From: Streptomyces sp. NBRC 110035
GTDB lineage: Bacteria; Actinomycetota; Actinomycetes; Streptomycetales; Streptomycetaceae
Length of the DNA stretch: 64,000 nucleotides
Assembly (NCBI RefSeq): GCF_000829695.1
Contig: NZ_BBNN01000027.1
Coordinates: 141,255 to 205,254 of the forward strand
Direction: 5' to 3'
The notes beneath the pieces are model-generated. The model was not told the origin of the DNA and searched no databases. It saw nothing but the letters and a program-made list of their open reading frames with translations. A program made the position numbers and the translations under genes. Positions 1-8,113 of the stretch are shown piece after piece (within the stretch, counting starts at the first letter, position 1; every line of letters starts with the position of its first letter).

Positions 1-125
1 CGGCAGCCCTGACCCCACCGGTCCCGAGGCCCTCTTGCGGGGCGCGCGAGAATGGAAGGTGGCCCGCTCCTCCCGGCGGGCAGAAGCGCCACCACGCACG
101 CATGCACCAGGACGAAGGAGAAGAC

Positions 126-491
126 ATGGCGGAGCCCACGCCGCGTCGGGACGAACCGCGGCTACGCCCCGCGCCCCTGCTGTTCGAGCCCACGGCAGCG
201 GCAGCCGATCCGGAGCACTTCTTCGACCTGGAGTCGATCGACGATCCGCGGGTGCTGCTGGAGCGGGCGACGGAGCTGACGCTCGCGTTCCGTGCGGCGG
301 CGGACCGGGCGATGGAGTTCCAGGCGATGGCGGCGGCCCAGCTGGCCGACCCCCGGCGCTTCGACCGGCTGACGGTCGCCGACATCGCCGAGCGGGCCGA
401 GTGGACCGAGGACTACGCGAAGAAGATGGTCGAGTTCGGCCGGGACCTGCTGCGCGGGGGCGAGGGCCGGGACCGCATCGACCCCGTGTGA
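126..491 (+). CDS. Small conserved hypothetical protein
   Basis: A 121-residue acidic, soluble protein of unknown function. I chose the ATG at 126 because a GAAGGAG ribosome-binding site lies about 6 bases upstream; the ATG at 102 has none. After a Pro/Arg-rich N-terminus the chain looks helical and Ala/Glu-rich (around LLERATELTLAFRAAADRAM), and it ends in a charged segment with AEWTEDYAKKMVEFGRDLL. There is no signal peptide, membrane segment or familiar motif. It stands alone on the plus strand with 164 bases before the next gene. High third-position GC and the good RBS make it a credible gene, but I cannot name a family. Confidence 0.7.
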   Translation: MAEPTPRRDEPRLRPAPLLFEPTAAAADPEHFFDLESIDDPRVLLERATELTLAFRAAADRAMEFQAMAAAQLADPRRFDRLTVADIAERAEWTEDYAKKMVEFGRDLLRGGEGRDRIDPV

Positions 492-655
492 GGGCACCAC
501 GCCCTCCCGCTGCGACGCCCCCACCGGACCTCGGGTTCGCCCGGTCGAACAGACGCGGCATATGCCAGGCGGGCACGATACCGCCTCCCCGCCTCCCTGT
601 CCCCGGTTTCCGCAACCCTGGGGGGTCGCCCCCTCACCGCCGGTAGACAGACGGC

Positions 656-1282
656 ATGAGCAGTACACGCAAGGCCCCCGACCTGGGCGGCGTCATGGGT
701 GCCACGGGTGTCACCCCGGACGGTGCCGCCTGGCTCGCCTCCGCAGGAACGTATCCGCGCAGCACCCTCTCGCTCTGGGAGGAGCGGCCGGACGCGCCGG
801 TCGTGCTGCCCTGCGGCTCCGTCTTCGACGTGGTGAGCACGCCCTCGACCTTCGGGCGCCGGATGCTGGACCGGATGTGGGACGAGGGGCCGGGCTCCGG
901 CCCGGTGGCCGGGTTCCGCGGCCGGATGCTGCTGTTCGCGGCGCCCGGCACCACCCAGCGGCTCCCCGCGCTGCTGGAGTGGGAGGAGTGGGACGCCCGC
1001 GGCAGGGGCCCCGGGGAGGCCGGCCGTACGGGTGAGGTCCCGCCGCTGCTGTGCCACGGCACCGGCGACGCGGTGACCGTGCCGGCCCCGGCTCCCCGCG
1101 CCGGCACGGCCCGCTCCGGCTCGCGCTGGCTGGTCGCCCCGGACACACGTCACCCCTGGCTGCCGGGCCCGGAGGTGCTGCTCTGGGCGGCCGTGCGGGC
1201 GGCCCGCGCGGCCGTGCGGATATCGATTTTTCCTCCCGCCGACCAGGGTGCTAATGTCTACGACGTCAGCAGGCGCCGCTAG
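656..1282 (+). CDS. Prim-Pol-like (bifunctional DNA primase/polymerase N-terminal type) protein
   Basis: A 208-residue protein resembling the short streptomycete proteins annotated as bifunctional DNA primase/polymerase (Prim-Pol fold) N-terminal domain. The supporting segments are an N-terminal ATGVTPDGAAWLASAG stretch, a PCGSVFDVVSTP strand-turn, and a central RGRMLLFAAPGTT strand. There is no helicase or C-terminal primase module, so it is a stand-alone domain and the DNA-synthesis activity is inferred only. It begins at an ATG at 656. The stop codon (1280-1282) lies inside the following tRNA-Lys gene, so coding sequence and tRNA overlap by 10 bases. Family assignment is from memory of the motif pattern. 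Confidence 0.6.
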   Translation: MSSTRKAPDLGGVMGATGVTPDGAAWLASAGTYPRSTLSLWEERPDAPVVLPCGSVFDVVSTPSTFGRRMLDRMWDEGPGSGPVAGFRGRMLLFAAPGTTQRLPALLEWEEWDARGRGPGEAGRTGEVPPLLCHGTGDAVTVPAPAPRAGTARSGSRWLVAPDTRHPWLPGPEVLLWAAVRAARAAVRISIFPPADQGANVYDVSRRR

Positions 1283-1346
1283 CTCAGTTGGTTAGAGCAG
1301 CTGACTCTTAATCAGCGGGTCCGGGGTTCGAGTCCCTGGCGGCGCA
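1273..1346 (+). tRNA. tRNA-Lys (anticodon CTT), copy 1
   Basis: A 74-base cloverleaf. The 7-bp acceptor stem pairs GCGCCGC with GCGGCGC, followed by discriminator A with no encoded CCA. The D arm has TAGCTCAGTTGGTTAGAGCA, the anticodon stem GCTGA/TCAGC encloses loop CTCTTAA (anticodon CTT, reading AAG), and the T-loop is TTCGAGT. The sequence is identical to the copies at 14447 and 16697. The 5' end overlaps the stop of the upstream Prim-Pol-like gene. Confidence 0.97.
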
Positions 1347-1354
1347 CGACACGG

Positions 1355-1385
1355 AAAGGCCTCTTGCCACGGCAGGGGGCCTTTT
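1355..1385 (+). terminator. Terminator after tRNA-Lys copy 1
   Basis: An imperfect hairpin with AAAGGCC pairing to GGCCTTTT across an interrupted TGCC/GGCA inner stem, ending in a T run. It lies just past the tRNA 3' end and touches the stop codon of the convergent metalloprotease gene, so it may serve both strands. Confidence 0.7.
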
Positions 1386-2805
1386 ACGCGTCTGCGCCCA
1401 CCCCCTCGCCGGCACCCCCGTCGCCGCCCCCGTCCCGGCCCACGCCGATCTGCACCGTCCAGGCCCCCGAGGCGGTACGCCCCTCCACCTCCACCCGTAC
1501 GCCGTCCTCCGGCACCGTGAAGCTCTCGCCGAGGGCGACCGGGGCGTCCGCGAGGGCCGGGTAGACCGAGTCCCCCCGGCAGGCCTCCGTGTGCGGGTGG
1601 GCGTCGATCACCTGGATCGGGCCCTCACCGGACCGGGTCGTGCCGCGCACCCGGTAGACCAGCACCCCCGACCGGCAGGCGTCCGCGTCGTCGCCGACGG
1701 GCGCCCGCACCTCGAAGGCGAGCACGCTGTCCGGGCCGGTGCGCACCACCGCGAGCTTGGTGCCCCCGCCCAGCCCGAAGGCCGGCGCCCCGGCGGCGCC
1801 CGTCACCGGTACCCCGGGCCCCGCCGCCAGCGGTTCCAGCGTCAGCCGTACCGGCCCCGCGCCCTGTACGCACCGCACCTGCCGGGGCTCCAGCCAGCCC
1901 AGCTTCCACTTGTGCCAGCCGAACAGGTCCGGAGCGAGGGCGAACTGGCTGCCCATCAGGTCCCAGTCGCCGACGTGGGTGTCCCAGTCGCCCTTGCCGT
2001 CCGCGGGCCGGTGGTAGAGGTCGGGGAGGTCGAAGACATGGCCGGTCTCGTGGGCGAGGACCAGCCGGTCCGGGGGGTGCTCCTCGAACACGGTGACGAC
2101 CCGGCGGATGTCGGTGCCGTCCGCCCGCAGCGGGGTGTCCAGGTTGACGACCTTCGTGGCGTCGGAGTCCACGCCGGGGGCGTCCGGGTCGGCGACGAAG
2201 TAGACGACGTCGTACCGCGAGAAGTCGACCCGCGGGTCGGCCGCGGCGAGCGCGTCGCGCAGATAGGCGGACCGGTGCCGCGTGCTCCAGTCGCGTTGTA
2301 TGGCGTACGCGGTGGACGGGCGGGGCATACGGATCCAGTGGCGCAGGGCGTGCGGGTGCAGGGAGAAACTGCCGTAGGAGGCCCGGTGGAAGAAGTCGCT
2401 GGTGGCGGGGAAGTGGTCGGCGGTCAGCTTCTCGGGGGTGGTCAGGGGGTGGGAGTCCGGGAAGGACAGGAAGACCATGACCGCGTTCAGCCGGCCGGTC
2501 GGGCGGGGGTAGGCGGCGTTCCAGGTGTCGAGGCCCTCCGAGTGGTGCGCGTCGGTGCGGATCAGGGCGCACGGCGCCGCGGAGAACGACTCGGCGTCGG
2601 AGGGAGCGGTCATCATGGAGGTCGCGGCGAGCGCCGACATGGTGGTGCACACGGCTGCCGTGCCGCGCAGCCGGGGACGCGCCGGCGGACCGCCGGACCA
2701 CGACCCCGCCCGGAACCCCGGCCAGAACCACGGACGGAACCCCGGACGGCCCAACCCCCTCAGAGCCTCACGACCGAGTCCTCTCAGGGGGAGCTGACGC
2801 GGCAC
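1384..2805 (-). CDS. M6-family (immune inhibitor A-like) metalloprotease domain protein
   Basis: A predicted secreted zinc metallopeptidase of 473 residues. The zinc-binding motif HETGH sits near residue 250 in LVLAHETGHVFDLPDLYH, followed by GDWDLMGSQFALAPDLFGWHKWKLGWL, the typical M6 downstream 'WDLM' and Met-turn region. I chose the GTG at 2805 because GGAGG lies 5 bases upstream; an ATG 12 codons earlier lacks an RBS. The N-terminus is long and Arg/Pro/Gly-rich, then hydrophobic around CTTMSALAATSMM, consistent with a signal sequence having an extended n-region. The C-terminal 200 residues are beta-rich. It is divergent from the c-di-GMP gene and faces tRNA-Lys. Substrate unknown. Confidence 0.85.
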   Translation of the reverse strand: MPRQLPLRGLGREALRGLGRPGFRPWFWPGFRAGSWSGGPPARPRLRGTAAVCTTMSALAATSMMTAPSDAESFSAAPCALIRTDAHHSEGLDTWNAAYPRPTGRLNAVMVFLSFPDSHPLTTPEKLTADHFPATSDFFHRASYGSFSLHPHALRHWIRMPRPSTAYAIQRDWSTRHRSAYLRDALAAADPRVDFSRYDVVYFVADPDAPGVDSDATKVVNLDTPLRADGTDIRRVVTVFEEHPPDRLVLAHETGHVFDLPDLYHRPADGKGDWDTHVGDWDLMGSQFALAPDLFGWHKWKLGWLEPRQVRCVQGAGPVRLTLEPLAAGPGVPVTGAAGAPAFGLGGGTKLAVVRTGPDSVLAFEVRAPVGDDADACRSGVLVYRVRGTTRSGEGPIQVIDAHPHTEACRGDSVYPALADAPVALGESFTVPEDGVRVEVEGRTASGAWTVQIGVGRDGGGDGGAGEGVGADA

Positions 2806-3141
2806 GGAGACCTCCGGGAGACGGTTCACGGGACACCGCACCCAGCCTGTGGGGGTTTGCAGTCATACGCCCTGTTTATCTGCACCGGACGGGTGAGGAG
2901 GCGTGGAATCCGTTCACGGGCGACACCTCGAACCACTCACGGAACGTCACAACCGGTCGGAGGCCTGAAGAAGCCATCCACCTCCGAGCAGAAACGATCT
3001 GGCAGAGATGCGGGACCGTCCTGGACACTGGAGAGTGACTGGAAGGGCTTCAGGGAGACCTCTATGATCGGCACACTTTCCTGAGACATTCCTGAGGCTT
3101 TCCGGCACGGACAGCGATCGAGTGCACGGCGGGAGCGAGCG

Positions 3142-5052
3142 GTGAGCGGAACGTCCGAAGGGCCGACGCCCACAGCAGACACCAACCGACCGACCGTCAC
3201 GGAGAGTGAGATCACCGCCCCGTGCCGTACCGGATGCGCCGGCCTCCCCCTGCCCCCGTCGTACCGCTCCGTCTTCGCGGCCGCTCCGCTCGCCATGGCC
3301 GTGGTCGGCCGTGACGGCCGGGTGATCAGCGCCAACGGCACGCTCGCCGCCCTGCTGGGCCGCGCGCCGGACACCCTGACCGGCGCGGTCGCCGCCGACC
3401 TGGTGGACCTCTCCTCCGACGCCCGTGCCTGGCACGCCTACCGCGACCTGCTGAGCGGCCGGCAGGGCCGGCTGCGCTGCACCCGCCGGCTCAAGCACCC
3501 CGAGGGGCACTCCCTGTGGGTGCAGGTGTCGGTCGCCCCGCTCCCCCCGGAGGAGGGGGCCGCCCACCGGGAACACGAGGCGCACGACGGACACGGCGCT
3601 CCCGGCGTGCTGCTGTCGGTCGCCGACGTCAGCGCCCGCCACGAACTCCAGGCCCGGCTAAGGCACTTGCAGATGCACGACCCGGTGACCCGGCTGCCCA
3701 ACCGCACCCTGTTCTTCGAACGGCTGACGGCCGCCCTGGAGGCGGAGTCGTACCAGGAGAGCGGCACGGGCCGGATCGGGCTGTGCTCCCTGGACCTGGA
3801 CGGTTTCAAGGCCATCAACGACGCCCTGGGCCACCGCGTCGGCGACCGGCTGCTGGCCGCCGTCGCCGAACGGCTGACGCTGTGCGCCGAGGAGGCGGGC
3901 CGGTCCCGGGGCTGCACCCCGCTGGTGGCACGGCTCGGCGGGGACGAGTTCGCGCTGCTGGTCGAGGACTCCACGGGCACCGAACAGCTCGCCGAGCTCG
4001 CCGAGTCGGTGCTCGGCGCGATCCAGGACCCGTTCGACGTGGCCGGCCAGCGGCTGTCGGTGTCGGCGTCCATCGGCGTGGTCGAACGGCACGCGGCCGG
4101 GACCACGCCCACCGCGCTGATGCAGGCCGCCGACACGACCCTGTACTGGGCGAAGGCCGACGGCAAGTCCCGCTGGACGCTGTTCGACCCGGAGCGCAAC
4201 GCGCACCGCATGACCCGTCAGGCCCTCGCCTCCACGCTGCGTCCCGCCGTCGAGCGGGGCGAGTTCGCGCTGGAGTACCAGCCGCTGGTCGGCATGGAGG
4301 ACGACCGGGTGCACGGGGTGGAGGCCCTGGTCCGCTGGAACCATCCGCAGTTCGGCACCCTGACACCGAACCGGTTCATCTCCATCGCCGAGGAGGACGG
4401 CTCGATCGTCAAGCTCGGCCGCTGGGTGCTGCGCACCGCCTGCCGGCAGGCCCGCAGCTGGCAGACCGAGCATCCCGACGAGCCGCCGATCTTCGTCAGC
4501 GTGAACGTGGCGGTCCGTCAGGTCTGGGACTCCGACCTGGTGGCGGACGTCGCCGAGACCCTCAAGGAGACGGGCCTGGCACCGCAGCTGCTCCAGCTGG
4601 AGCTGACCGAGTCCGCGGTGATGGGCTCCTCGGGCCGGCCGCTCCAGGCGCTGACGGCCCTCAGCGACATGGGCGTACGCATCGCCATCGACGACTTCGG
4701 CACCGGCTACTCGAACCTGGCCTACCTCAGCCGGCTCCCGGTGTCGGTGCTGAAACTGGACGGCGCCTTCGTGCGCGGTTTCCAGTACGAGGACCGGGCG
4801 GCGGCGCCCAGCCCGGCGGACGAGGCCATCGTCGAGGCGATGGTGCAGCTCGCCCACCGGCTGGGGCTGACGGTCACCGCGGAGTGCGTGGAGACCTCGG
4901 CGCAGGCCACCCGGCTGCGCCGGATAGGGTGCGACACCGGCCAGGGCTGGCTGTACTCCCGGCCGGTCCCGCCGGACCGCATCTCCGAACTGCTGGGCGC
5001 GCCGGAGGTTCAGACGGACGTCGTCGGCGATCCGGTCGTCGGCAACCCGTAG
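3142..5052 (+). CDS. cdgA: CdgA-like PAS-GGDEF-EAL cyclic-di-GMP turnover protein
   Basis: A 636-residue cytoplasmic protein with domains in the order PAS (residues about 40-165), GGDEF (about 175-345; RLGGDEFALL near 263) and EAL (about 370-630). The GGDEF signature is canonical, so diguanylate cyclase activity is possible. The EAL domain keeps VEALVRWNHP, ELTESAVM, DDFGTGYSNLAYL and a late AECVET, so phosphodiesterase activity is also possible. No membrane segments are seen, which matches CdgA rather than RmdA/RmdB. In Streptomyces, CdgA influences development and antibiotic production; the symbol rests on architecture and neighbourhood from memory. The start is a GTG at 3142. The last 43 bases overlap the 3' end of the convergent oxidoreductase gene. 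Confidence 0.85.
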   Translation: MSGTSEGPTPTADTNRPTVTESEITAPCRTGCAGLPLPPSYRSVFAAAPLAMAVVGRDGRVISANGTLAALLGRAPDTLTGAVAADLVDLSSDARAWHAYRDLLSGRQGRLRCTRRLKHPEGHSLWVQVSVAPLPPEEGAAHREHEAHDGHGAPGVLLSVADVSARHELQARLRHLQMHDPVTRLPNRTLFFERLTAALEAESYQESGTGRIGLCSLDLDGFKAINDALGHRVGDRLLAAVAERLTLCAEEAGRSRGCTPLVARLGGDEFALLVEDSTGTEQLAELAESVLGAIQDPFDVAGQRLSVSASIGVVERHAAGTTPTALMQAADTTLYWAKADGKSRWTLFDPERNAHRMTRQALASTLRPAVERGEFALEYQPLVGMEDDRVHGVEALVRWNHPQFGTLTPNRFISIAEEDGSIVKLGRWVLRTACRQARSWQTEHPDEPPIFVSVNVAVRQVWDSDLVADVAETLKETGLAPQLLQLELTESAVMGSSGRPLQALTALSDMGVRIAIDDFGTGYSNLAYLSRLPVSVLKLDGAFVRGFQYEDRAAAPSPADEAIVEAMVQLAHRLGLTVTAECVETSAQATRLRRIGCDTGQGWLYSRPVPPDRISELLGAPEVQTDVVGDPVVGNP

Positions 5053-6134
5053 GCGTCCGCGACGAGTTCGTAGGACCGCAGGCGCACGTCACCGCTGTGC
5101 GCGTTGGCGGTGATCATCAGCTCGTCGGCGCCGGTGCGCTTCTGCAGGTCGTCCAGGCCTGCGCGGACCTCGTCCGGGGTGCCGTGGACGACGTTGGCGT
5201 TCCACGAGTCGACGAACTCCTGCTCCATCGGCGAGAACGGGTGTGCCTCGGCCTCCTGCGGGGTGGGGACCAGACCGGGGCGGCCGGTGCGCAGCCGGAC
5301 CATGTTGAGCGCGGCGGCCAGCACCTGGCGCCGGGCCTCCTTCTCGTCCTCGGTCGCGAGCGCGGAGACGCCGATCAGGGCGTAGGGCTCGTCGAGGACG
5401 CCGCTCGGACTGAACGACTCGCGGTAGAGGTCCAGCGCGGGGACCGTGTTCTGCGCCGAGAAGTGGTGGGCGAAGGCGAAGGGCAGGCCGAGCATGCCGG
5501 CCAGCCGGGCGCTGAACCCGGAGGAGCCGAGCAGCCAGACGGGCGGGCGGTGCGGCGACTGCACCCCGCCGGGCGAGGTCGCCTGGACCGGGCCGGGGAC
5601 GGCGTGGATCCGGCGGTAGGGGTGGCCGTCGGGGAAGTCGTCGTCCAGGAAGCGGGTCAGCTCGGCGAGTTGCCGGGGGAAGTCGTCGGCGCCCTCGTTC
5701 GGCCGGTCGGTGCGGCGCAGGGCGGCGGCGGTGGCACCGTCGGTGCCGGGGGCGCGGCCGAGGCCGAGGTCGATCCGGCCGGGGGCCATGGCCTCCAGCG
5801 TGCCGAACTGCTCGGCGATGACGAGCGGGGCGTGGTTGGGCAGCATCACCCCGCCCGAACCGAGCCGGATCCGCTCGGTGTACGCGGCGAGGTGGGCCAG
5901 GATCACGGCCGGGGACGAGGACGCCACACCCGGCATGGAGTGGTGCTCGGCGACCCAGTAGCGGTGGAAGCCGCGCGTCTCGGCGAGCCGGGCGAGATCC
6001 ACGCTGGTGCGCAGCGCGTCGGAGGCGGTGTGCCCGGCGCCGACCGTGACCAGGTCCAGCACGGAGAGCGGAACGGGCGCCGAGCCGTGCGTGACGCCTC
6101 GTATACCGGCGCCTGCGGTGTCGTCTGCGGCCAC
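5010..6134 (-). CDS. LLM-class flavin-dependent oxidoreductase (luciferase-like monooxygenase)
   Basis: A 374-residue single-domain TIM-barrel flavoprotein of the bacterial luciferase-like family. Evidence includes HRYWVAEHHSMPGVASSSP near the N-terminus, RIRLGSGGVMLPNHAPLVIAEQF, and PGRIDLGLGRAPGTDG, the classic family blocks that form the flavin/F420 pocket. It probably oxidises a small organic substrate with FMNH2 or F420H2, but the substrate cannot be read. I chose a GTG start at 6134 because AGGAGG lies about 9 bases upstream. Its 3' end overlaps the c-di-GMP gene by 43 bases on the opposite strand, so the two transcripts are convergent and mutually antisense there. Confidence 0.88.
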   Translation of the reverse strand: MAADDTAGAGIRGVTHGSAPVPLSVLDLVTVGAGHTASDALRTSVDLARLAETRGFHRYWVAEHHSMPGVASSSPAVILAHLAAYTERIRLGSGGVMLPNHAPLVIAEQFGTLEAMAPGRIDLGLGRAPGTDGATAAALRRTDRPNEGADDFPRQLAELTRFLDDDFPDGHPYRRIHAVPGPVQATSPGGVQSPHRPPVWLLGSSGFSARLAGMLGLPFAFAHHFSAQNTVPALDLYRESFSPSGVLDEPYALIGVSALATEDEKEARRQVLAAALNMVRLRTGRPGLVPTPQEAEAHPFSPMEQEFVDSWNANVVHGTPDEVRAGLDDLQKRTGADELMITANAHSGDVRLRSYELVADAYGLPTTGSPTTSV

Positions 6135-6251
6135 GGTGGGGTGCCTCCTGTGTCGAGTGACGTTCGCCGCACCCGTAACAGGAGGCCGTCCCCGCTTATT
6201 CCCGGGCGGGCCGCCCCCTCCGCCCGCCCGGCCCGCGTCCGCCCGTCCCGC

Positions 6252-6983
6252 TCACGCCTGCACGATCGGCTCCCGCGTGAACAGGGCGCCCAGGCTCGGG
6301 GCGTTCACCCGGCGGTCCGCCAGACGCAGGGCCTCCCAGACGGTGACCTGGTTGGCGGTGAGGACCGGTTTGCCGAGCTCCTTCTCGAGGGCCGGGATGT
6401 GGGCGGCCGTGTGCAGGGCCGTGTCGGGGAGCAGGAGGGCCTGGGCGTCCGGGCGGTCGGCCGCGCGGGCGAGGGCGAACAGCTCGGCCTCGCCCCAGGT
6501 GCCGACCTCCGCCGCCGTGATGATCCCGGAGCTGGTCACCCCGGTCACCTCCACCCCGTCGGCCGCCAGGAACTCCACGAAGAGCGCGGCCACGTCGTCC
6601 GGGTAGGTCGCGCCGACGGCGACCCGCCGCGCCCCGATCTCCCGTGCCGCGTGCACGAAGGCGAAGGACGTGGAGGACGCGGGCATGCCCGCCGTACGGG
6701 CGAGGGCGCGCACCTGTTCGTGGGCGCCGTCCCAGCCGCGCACGAAGCTGCCGCTGGTGCAGGCCCACACCACGGCGTCGGCGCCGGTGAGCCGCAGTTC
6801 CCGGACCCCGGCCGCGAGCCGGTCCGCCGCGCCCATCTCCAGCAGGGCGTCGGCCCGGTGCGCGTCCTCACCGATGTCGGTGTGCACCAGATCCACCCGG
6901 ACGTCGCTGCCCAGCAGTTGCTCGATGCGCGGGTAGTCGTCCTCGGCGGAGTGTCCGGGGTAGAGGAATCCCAGTGCGGTCAT
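6252..6983 (-). CDS. Maleate cis-trans isomerase / EutA-like Asp/Glu racemase-superfamily protein (copy B)
   Basis: A 243-residue member of the Asp/Glu racemase superfamily (maleate isomerase, arylmalonate decarboxylase, EutA). The N-terminal catalytic-Cys block is VVWACTSGSFVRGWDG. A second half has RRVAVGATYPDDV and the conserved LTANQVTVWEALRLA near the C-terminus. The usual second catalytic cysteine position in the C-terminal half reads LLLPDTALHT, so Asp-Thr replaces the expected Cys-Thr and the chemistry may differ. It starts at an ATG (6983) overlapping the TGA of copy A, indicating translational coupling. The paired arrangement with an EhuABCD-type transporter nearby suggests an amino- or hydroxy-acid catabolic role; the substrate is inferred only loosely. 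Confidence 0.8.
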   Translation of the reverse strand: MTALGFLYPGHSAEDDYPRIEQLLGSDVRVDLVHTDIGEDAHRADALLEMGAADRLAAGVRELRLTGADAVVWACTSGSFVRGWDGAHEQVRALARTAGMPASSTSFAFVHAAREIGARRVAVGATYPDDVAALFVEFLAADGVEVTGVTSSGIITAAEVGTWGEAELFALARAADRPDAQALLLPDTALHTAAHIPALEKELGKPVLTANQVTVWEALRLADRRVNAPSLGALFTREPIVQA

Positions 6984-7975
6984 GTCCAGCCTTCCTGCTG
7001 CTTCTCGTCCGGCGCACCGGAGACGCCCTGCGCACCCGGCACGCCCTGCGCGTCCGACACGCCGTGCACGCCCCGTACGTCCGACGGCTCCTGGCCCTCC
7101 GGCAGTACGGAGCCGGTCGGCACGGAGCCCGTCGGTACGGAGCCGGTCGGCACCACCGGCCCGGCGGCCGGCAGTACGGAACCGGCCGCCGGGCCCGGCA
7201 GTGTGCTCCCGGCCCCGGTGCCGGTGCGCGCCGACGTGTCGATCAGCGCCTGATACGGTCCCACCGCCCGGGTACCCAGTCGGCGCAACGCTGCCCACAT
7301 GGTCACCTGGTTGGCCGAGATCACCGGTATGCGCAGCTCCGCCTCCAGCTGGGGGATCACGTCGTAGGTGGGCAGGTTGGTGCAGGACAGGAACAACGCG
7401 TCCGCCGTGCCGAGCCGGCCGCGCACCGCCGCCCGCCGGGCCATGTCGGCCACCTCCCGGTAGGTGACCTTCCAGATCTGCCGGGTCAGGCCCATGTAGG
7501 CGCAGCCGGTGACCTCGACCCCGGCCTGCGCCACGTACTCCTCCAGCGCGCGGGTCACCGACCCGGTGTACGGCGTCACCAGTGCCAGCCGCCGCACGTC
7601 CAGCTCCACCAGCGCCTCCAGCAGCGCGCCCGAGGTGGTGACCGCGGGGACGGAGCCGGCCCTGCTCATCGCCTCGCACATGGCGCGTTCGCCCATGACC
7701 CCGCCGACGAAGCTGCCCGACGTGCAGGCGTACGCGACGGCCTCGGGGGTGACCTCGGTGAGGGTGCTCACGGCGTTGCGGAGGGTCTCGTGCTCGCTGA
7801 TCATCCGGGCGAGGTCCAGGCTCACCTCGACCGGTACGTACGGCGTCCGGGTGACGTGCAGGGACACGTCGTCGGGCGTCCACCGCCACAGCTCGCGGTC
7901 CAGCGCGAAGTCGAAGGGGGCGACCACACCGACACCGCGCTGCGGGCCTGGTCCGCCGAGAAAGGAGACGTCCAT
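6980..7975 (-). CDS. Maleate cis-trans isomerase / EutA-like protein (copy A) with low-complexity C-terminal tail
   Basis: A 331-residue protein of the same superfamily as its downstream partner. It keeps both cysteine blocks: AYACTSGSFVGG (first Cys) and ALFLSCTNLPTYDVIPQLE (second Cys). The family block ISANQVTMWAAL follows. The catalytic domain ends near residue 245 and is followed by about 75 residues rich in Gly, Pro, Ser and Thr with three PTGSV units, unusual for this compact family. I chose the ATG at 7975, within MDVSFLGG; an upstream GTG at 8008 is possible. It is transcribed divergently from the hydroxyacid dehydrogenase, with a palindrome between them, and is probably the first gene of a two-gene operon. 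Confidence 0.8.
   Translation of the reverse strand: MDVSFLGGPGPQRGVGVVAPFDFALDRELWRWTPDDVSLHVTRTPYVPVEVSLDLARMISEHETLRNAVSTLTEVTPEAVAYACTSGSFVGGVMGERAMCEAMSRAGSVPAVTTSGALLEALVELDVRRLALVTPYTGSVTRALEEYVAQAGVEVTGCAYMGLTRQIWKVTYREVADMARRAAVRGRLGTADALFLSCTNLPTYDVIPQLEAELRIPVISANQVTMWAALRRLGTRAVGPYQALIDTSARTGTGAGSTLPGPAAGSVLPAAGPVVPTGSVPTGSVPTGSVLPEGQEPSDVRGVHGVSDAQGVPGAQGVSGAPDEKQQEGWT
7107..7151. repeat. Three tandem 15-bp units inside the copy A isomerase gene
   Basis: Three consecutive 15-base units (ACGGAGCCGGTCGGC with two small variants) are head to tail and in frame. On the minus strand they encode the repeated PTGSV units in the C-terminal tail of the EutA-like protein. The 15-bp length preserves reading frame, consistent with expansion by slippage. 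Confidence 0.85.
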
Positions 7976-8016
7976 GTCAGCACCGGCCTCACGGTGAGGG
8001 ACGAGCACGCAACGGT

Positions 8017-8028
8017 TCGTTCGAACGA
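8017..8028. promoter_or_regulatory. Palindrome TCGTTCGAACGA, candidate operator
   Basis: A perfect 12-bp inverted repeat lies in the 138-bp divergent gap between the EutA-like operon and the 2-hydroxyacid dehydrogenase gene. Its position suits a dimeric repressor controlling both directions. No regulator gene sits beside it, so the binding protein is unknown. Confidence 0.45.
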
Positions 8029-8113
8029 CCGTGTTGACGACGGTAGGTTCGGGGTGCCAGCGTGGTCAATCAGCACATCTCAGACTTCCGGCCCTCCCGG
8101 GGAAAAGGCGGCC

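Noticed and set aside
2806..3141. BldD box upstream of the CdgA-like gene
   Set aside because: CdgA is a known BldD target in Streptomyces, but I could not find a convincing palindromic match in this gap by eye.
3516..7253. A very long plus-strand open frame (1245 residues) across the c-di-GMP, oxidoreductase and isomerase genes
   Set aside because: Its translation is Arg/Gly/Pro-rich with no motifs and it runs out of frame or antisense to genes with clear families; long shadows are expected at this GC.
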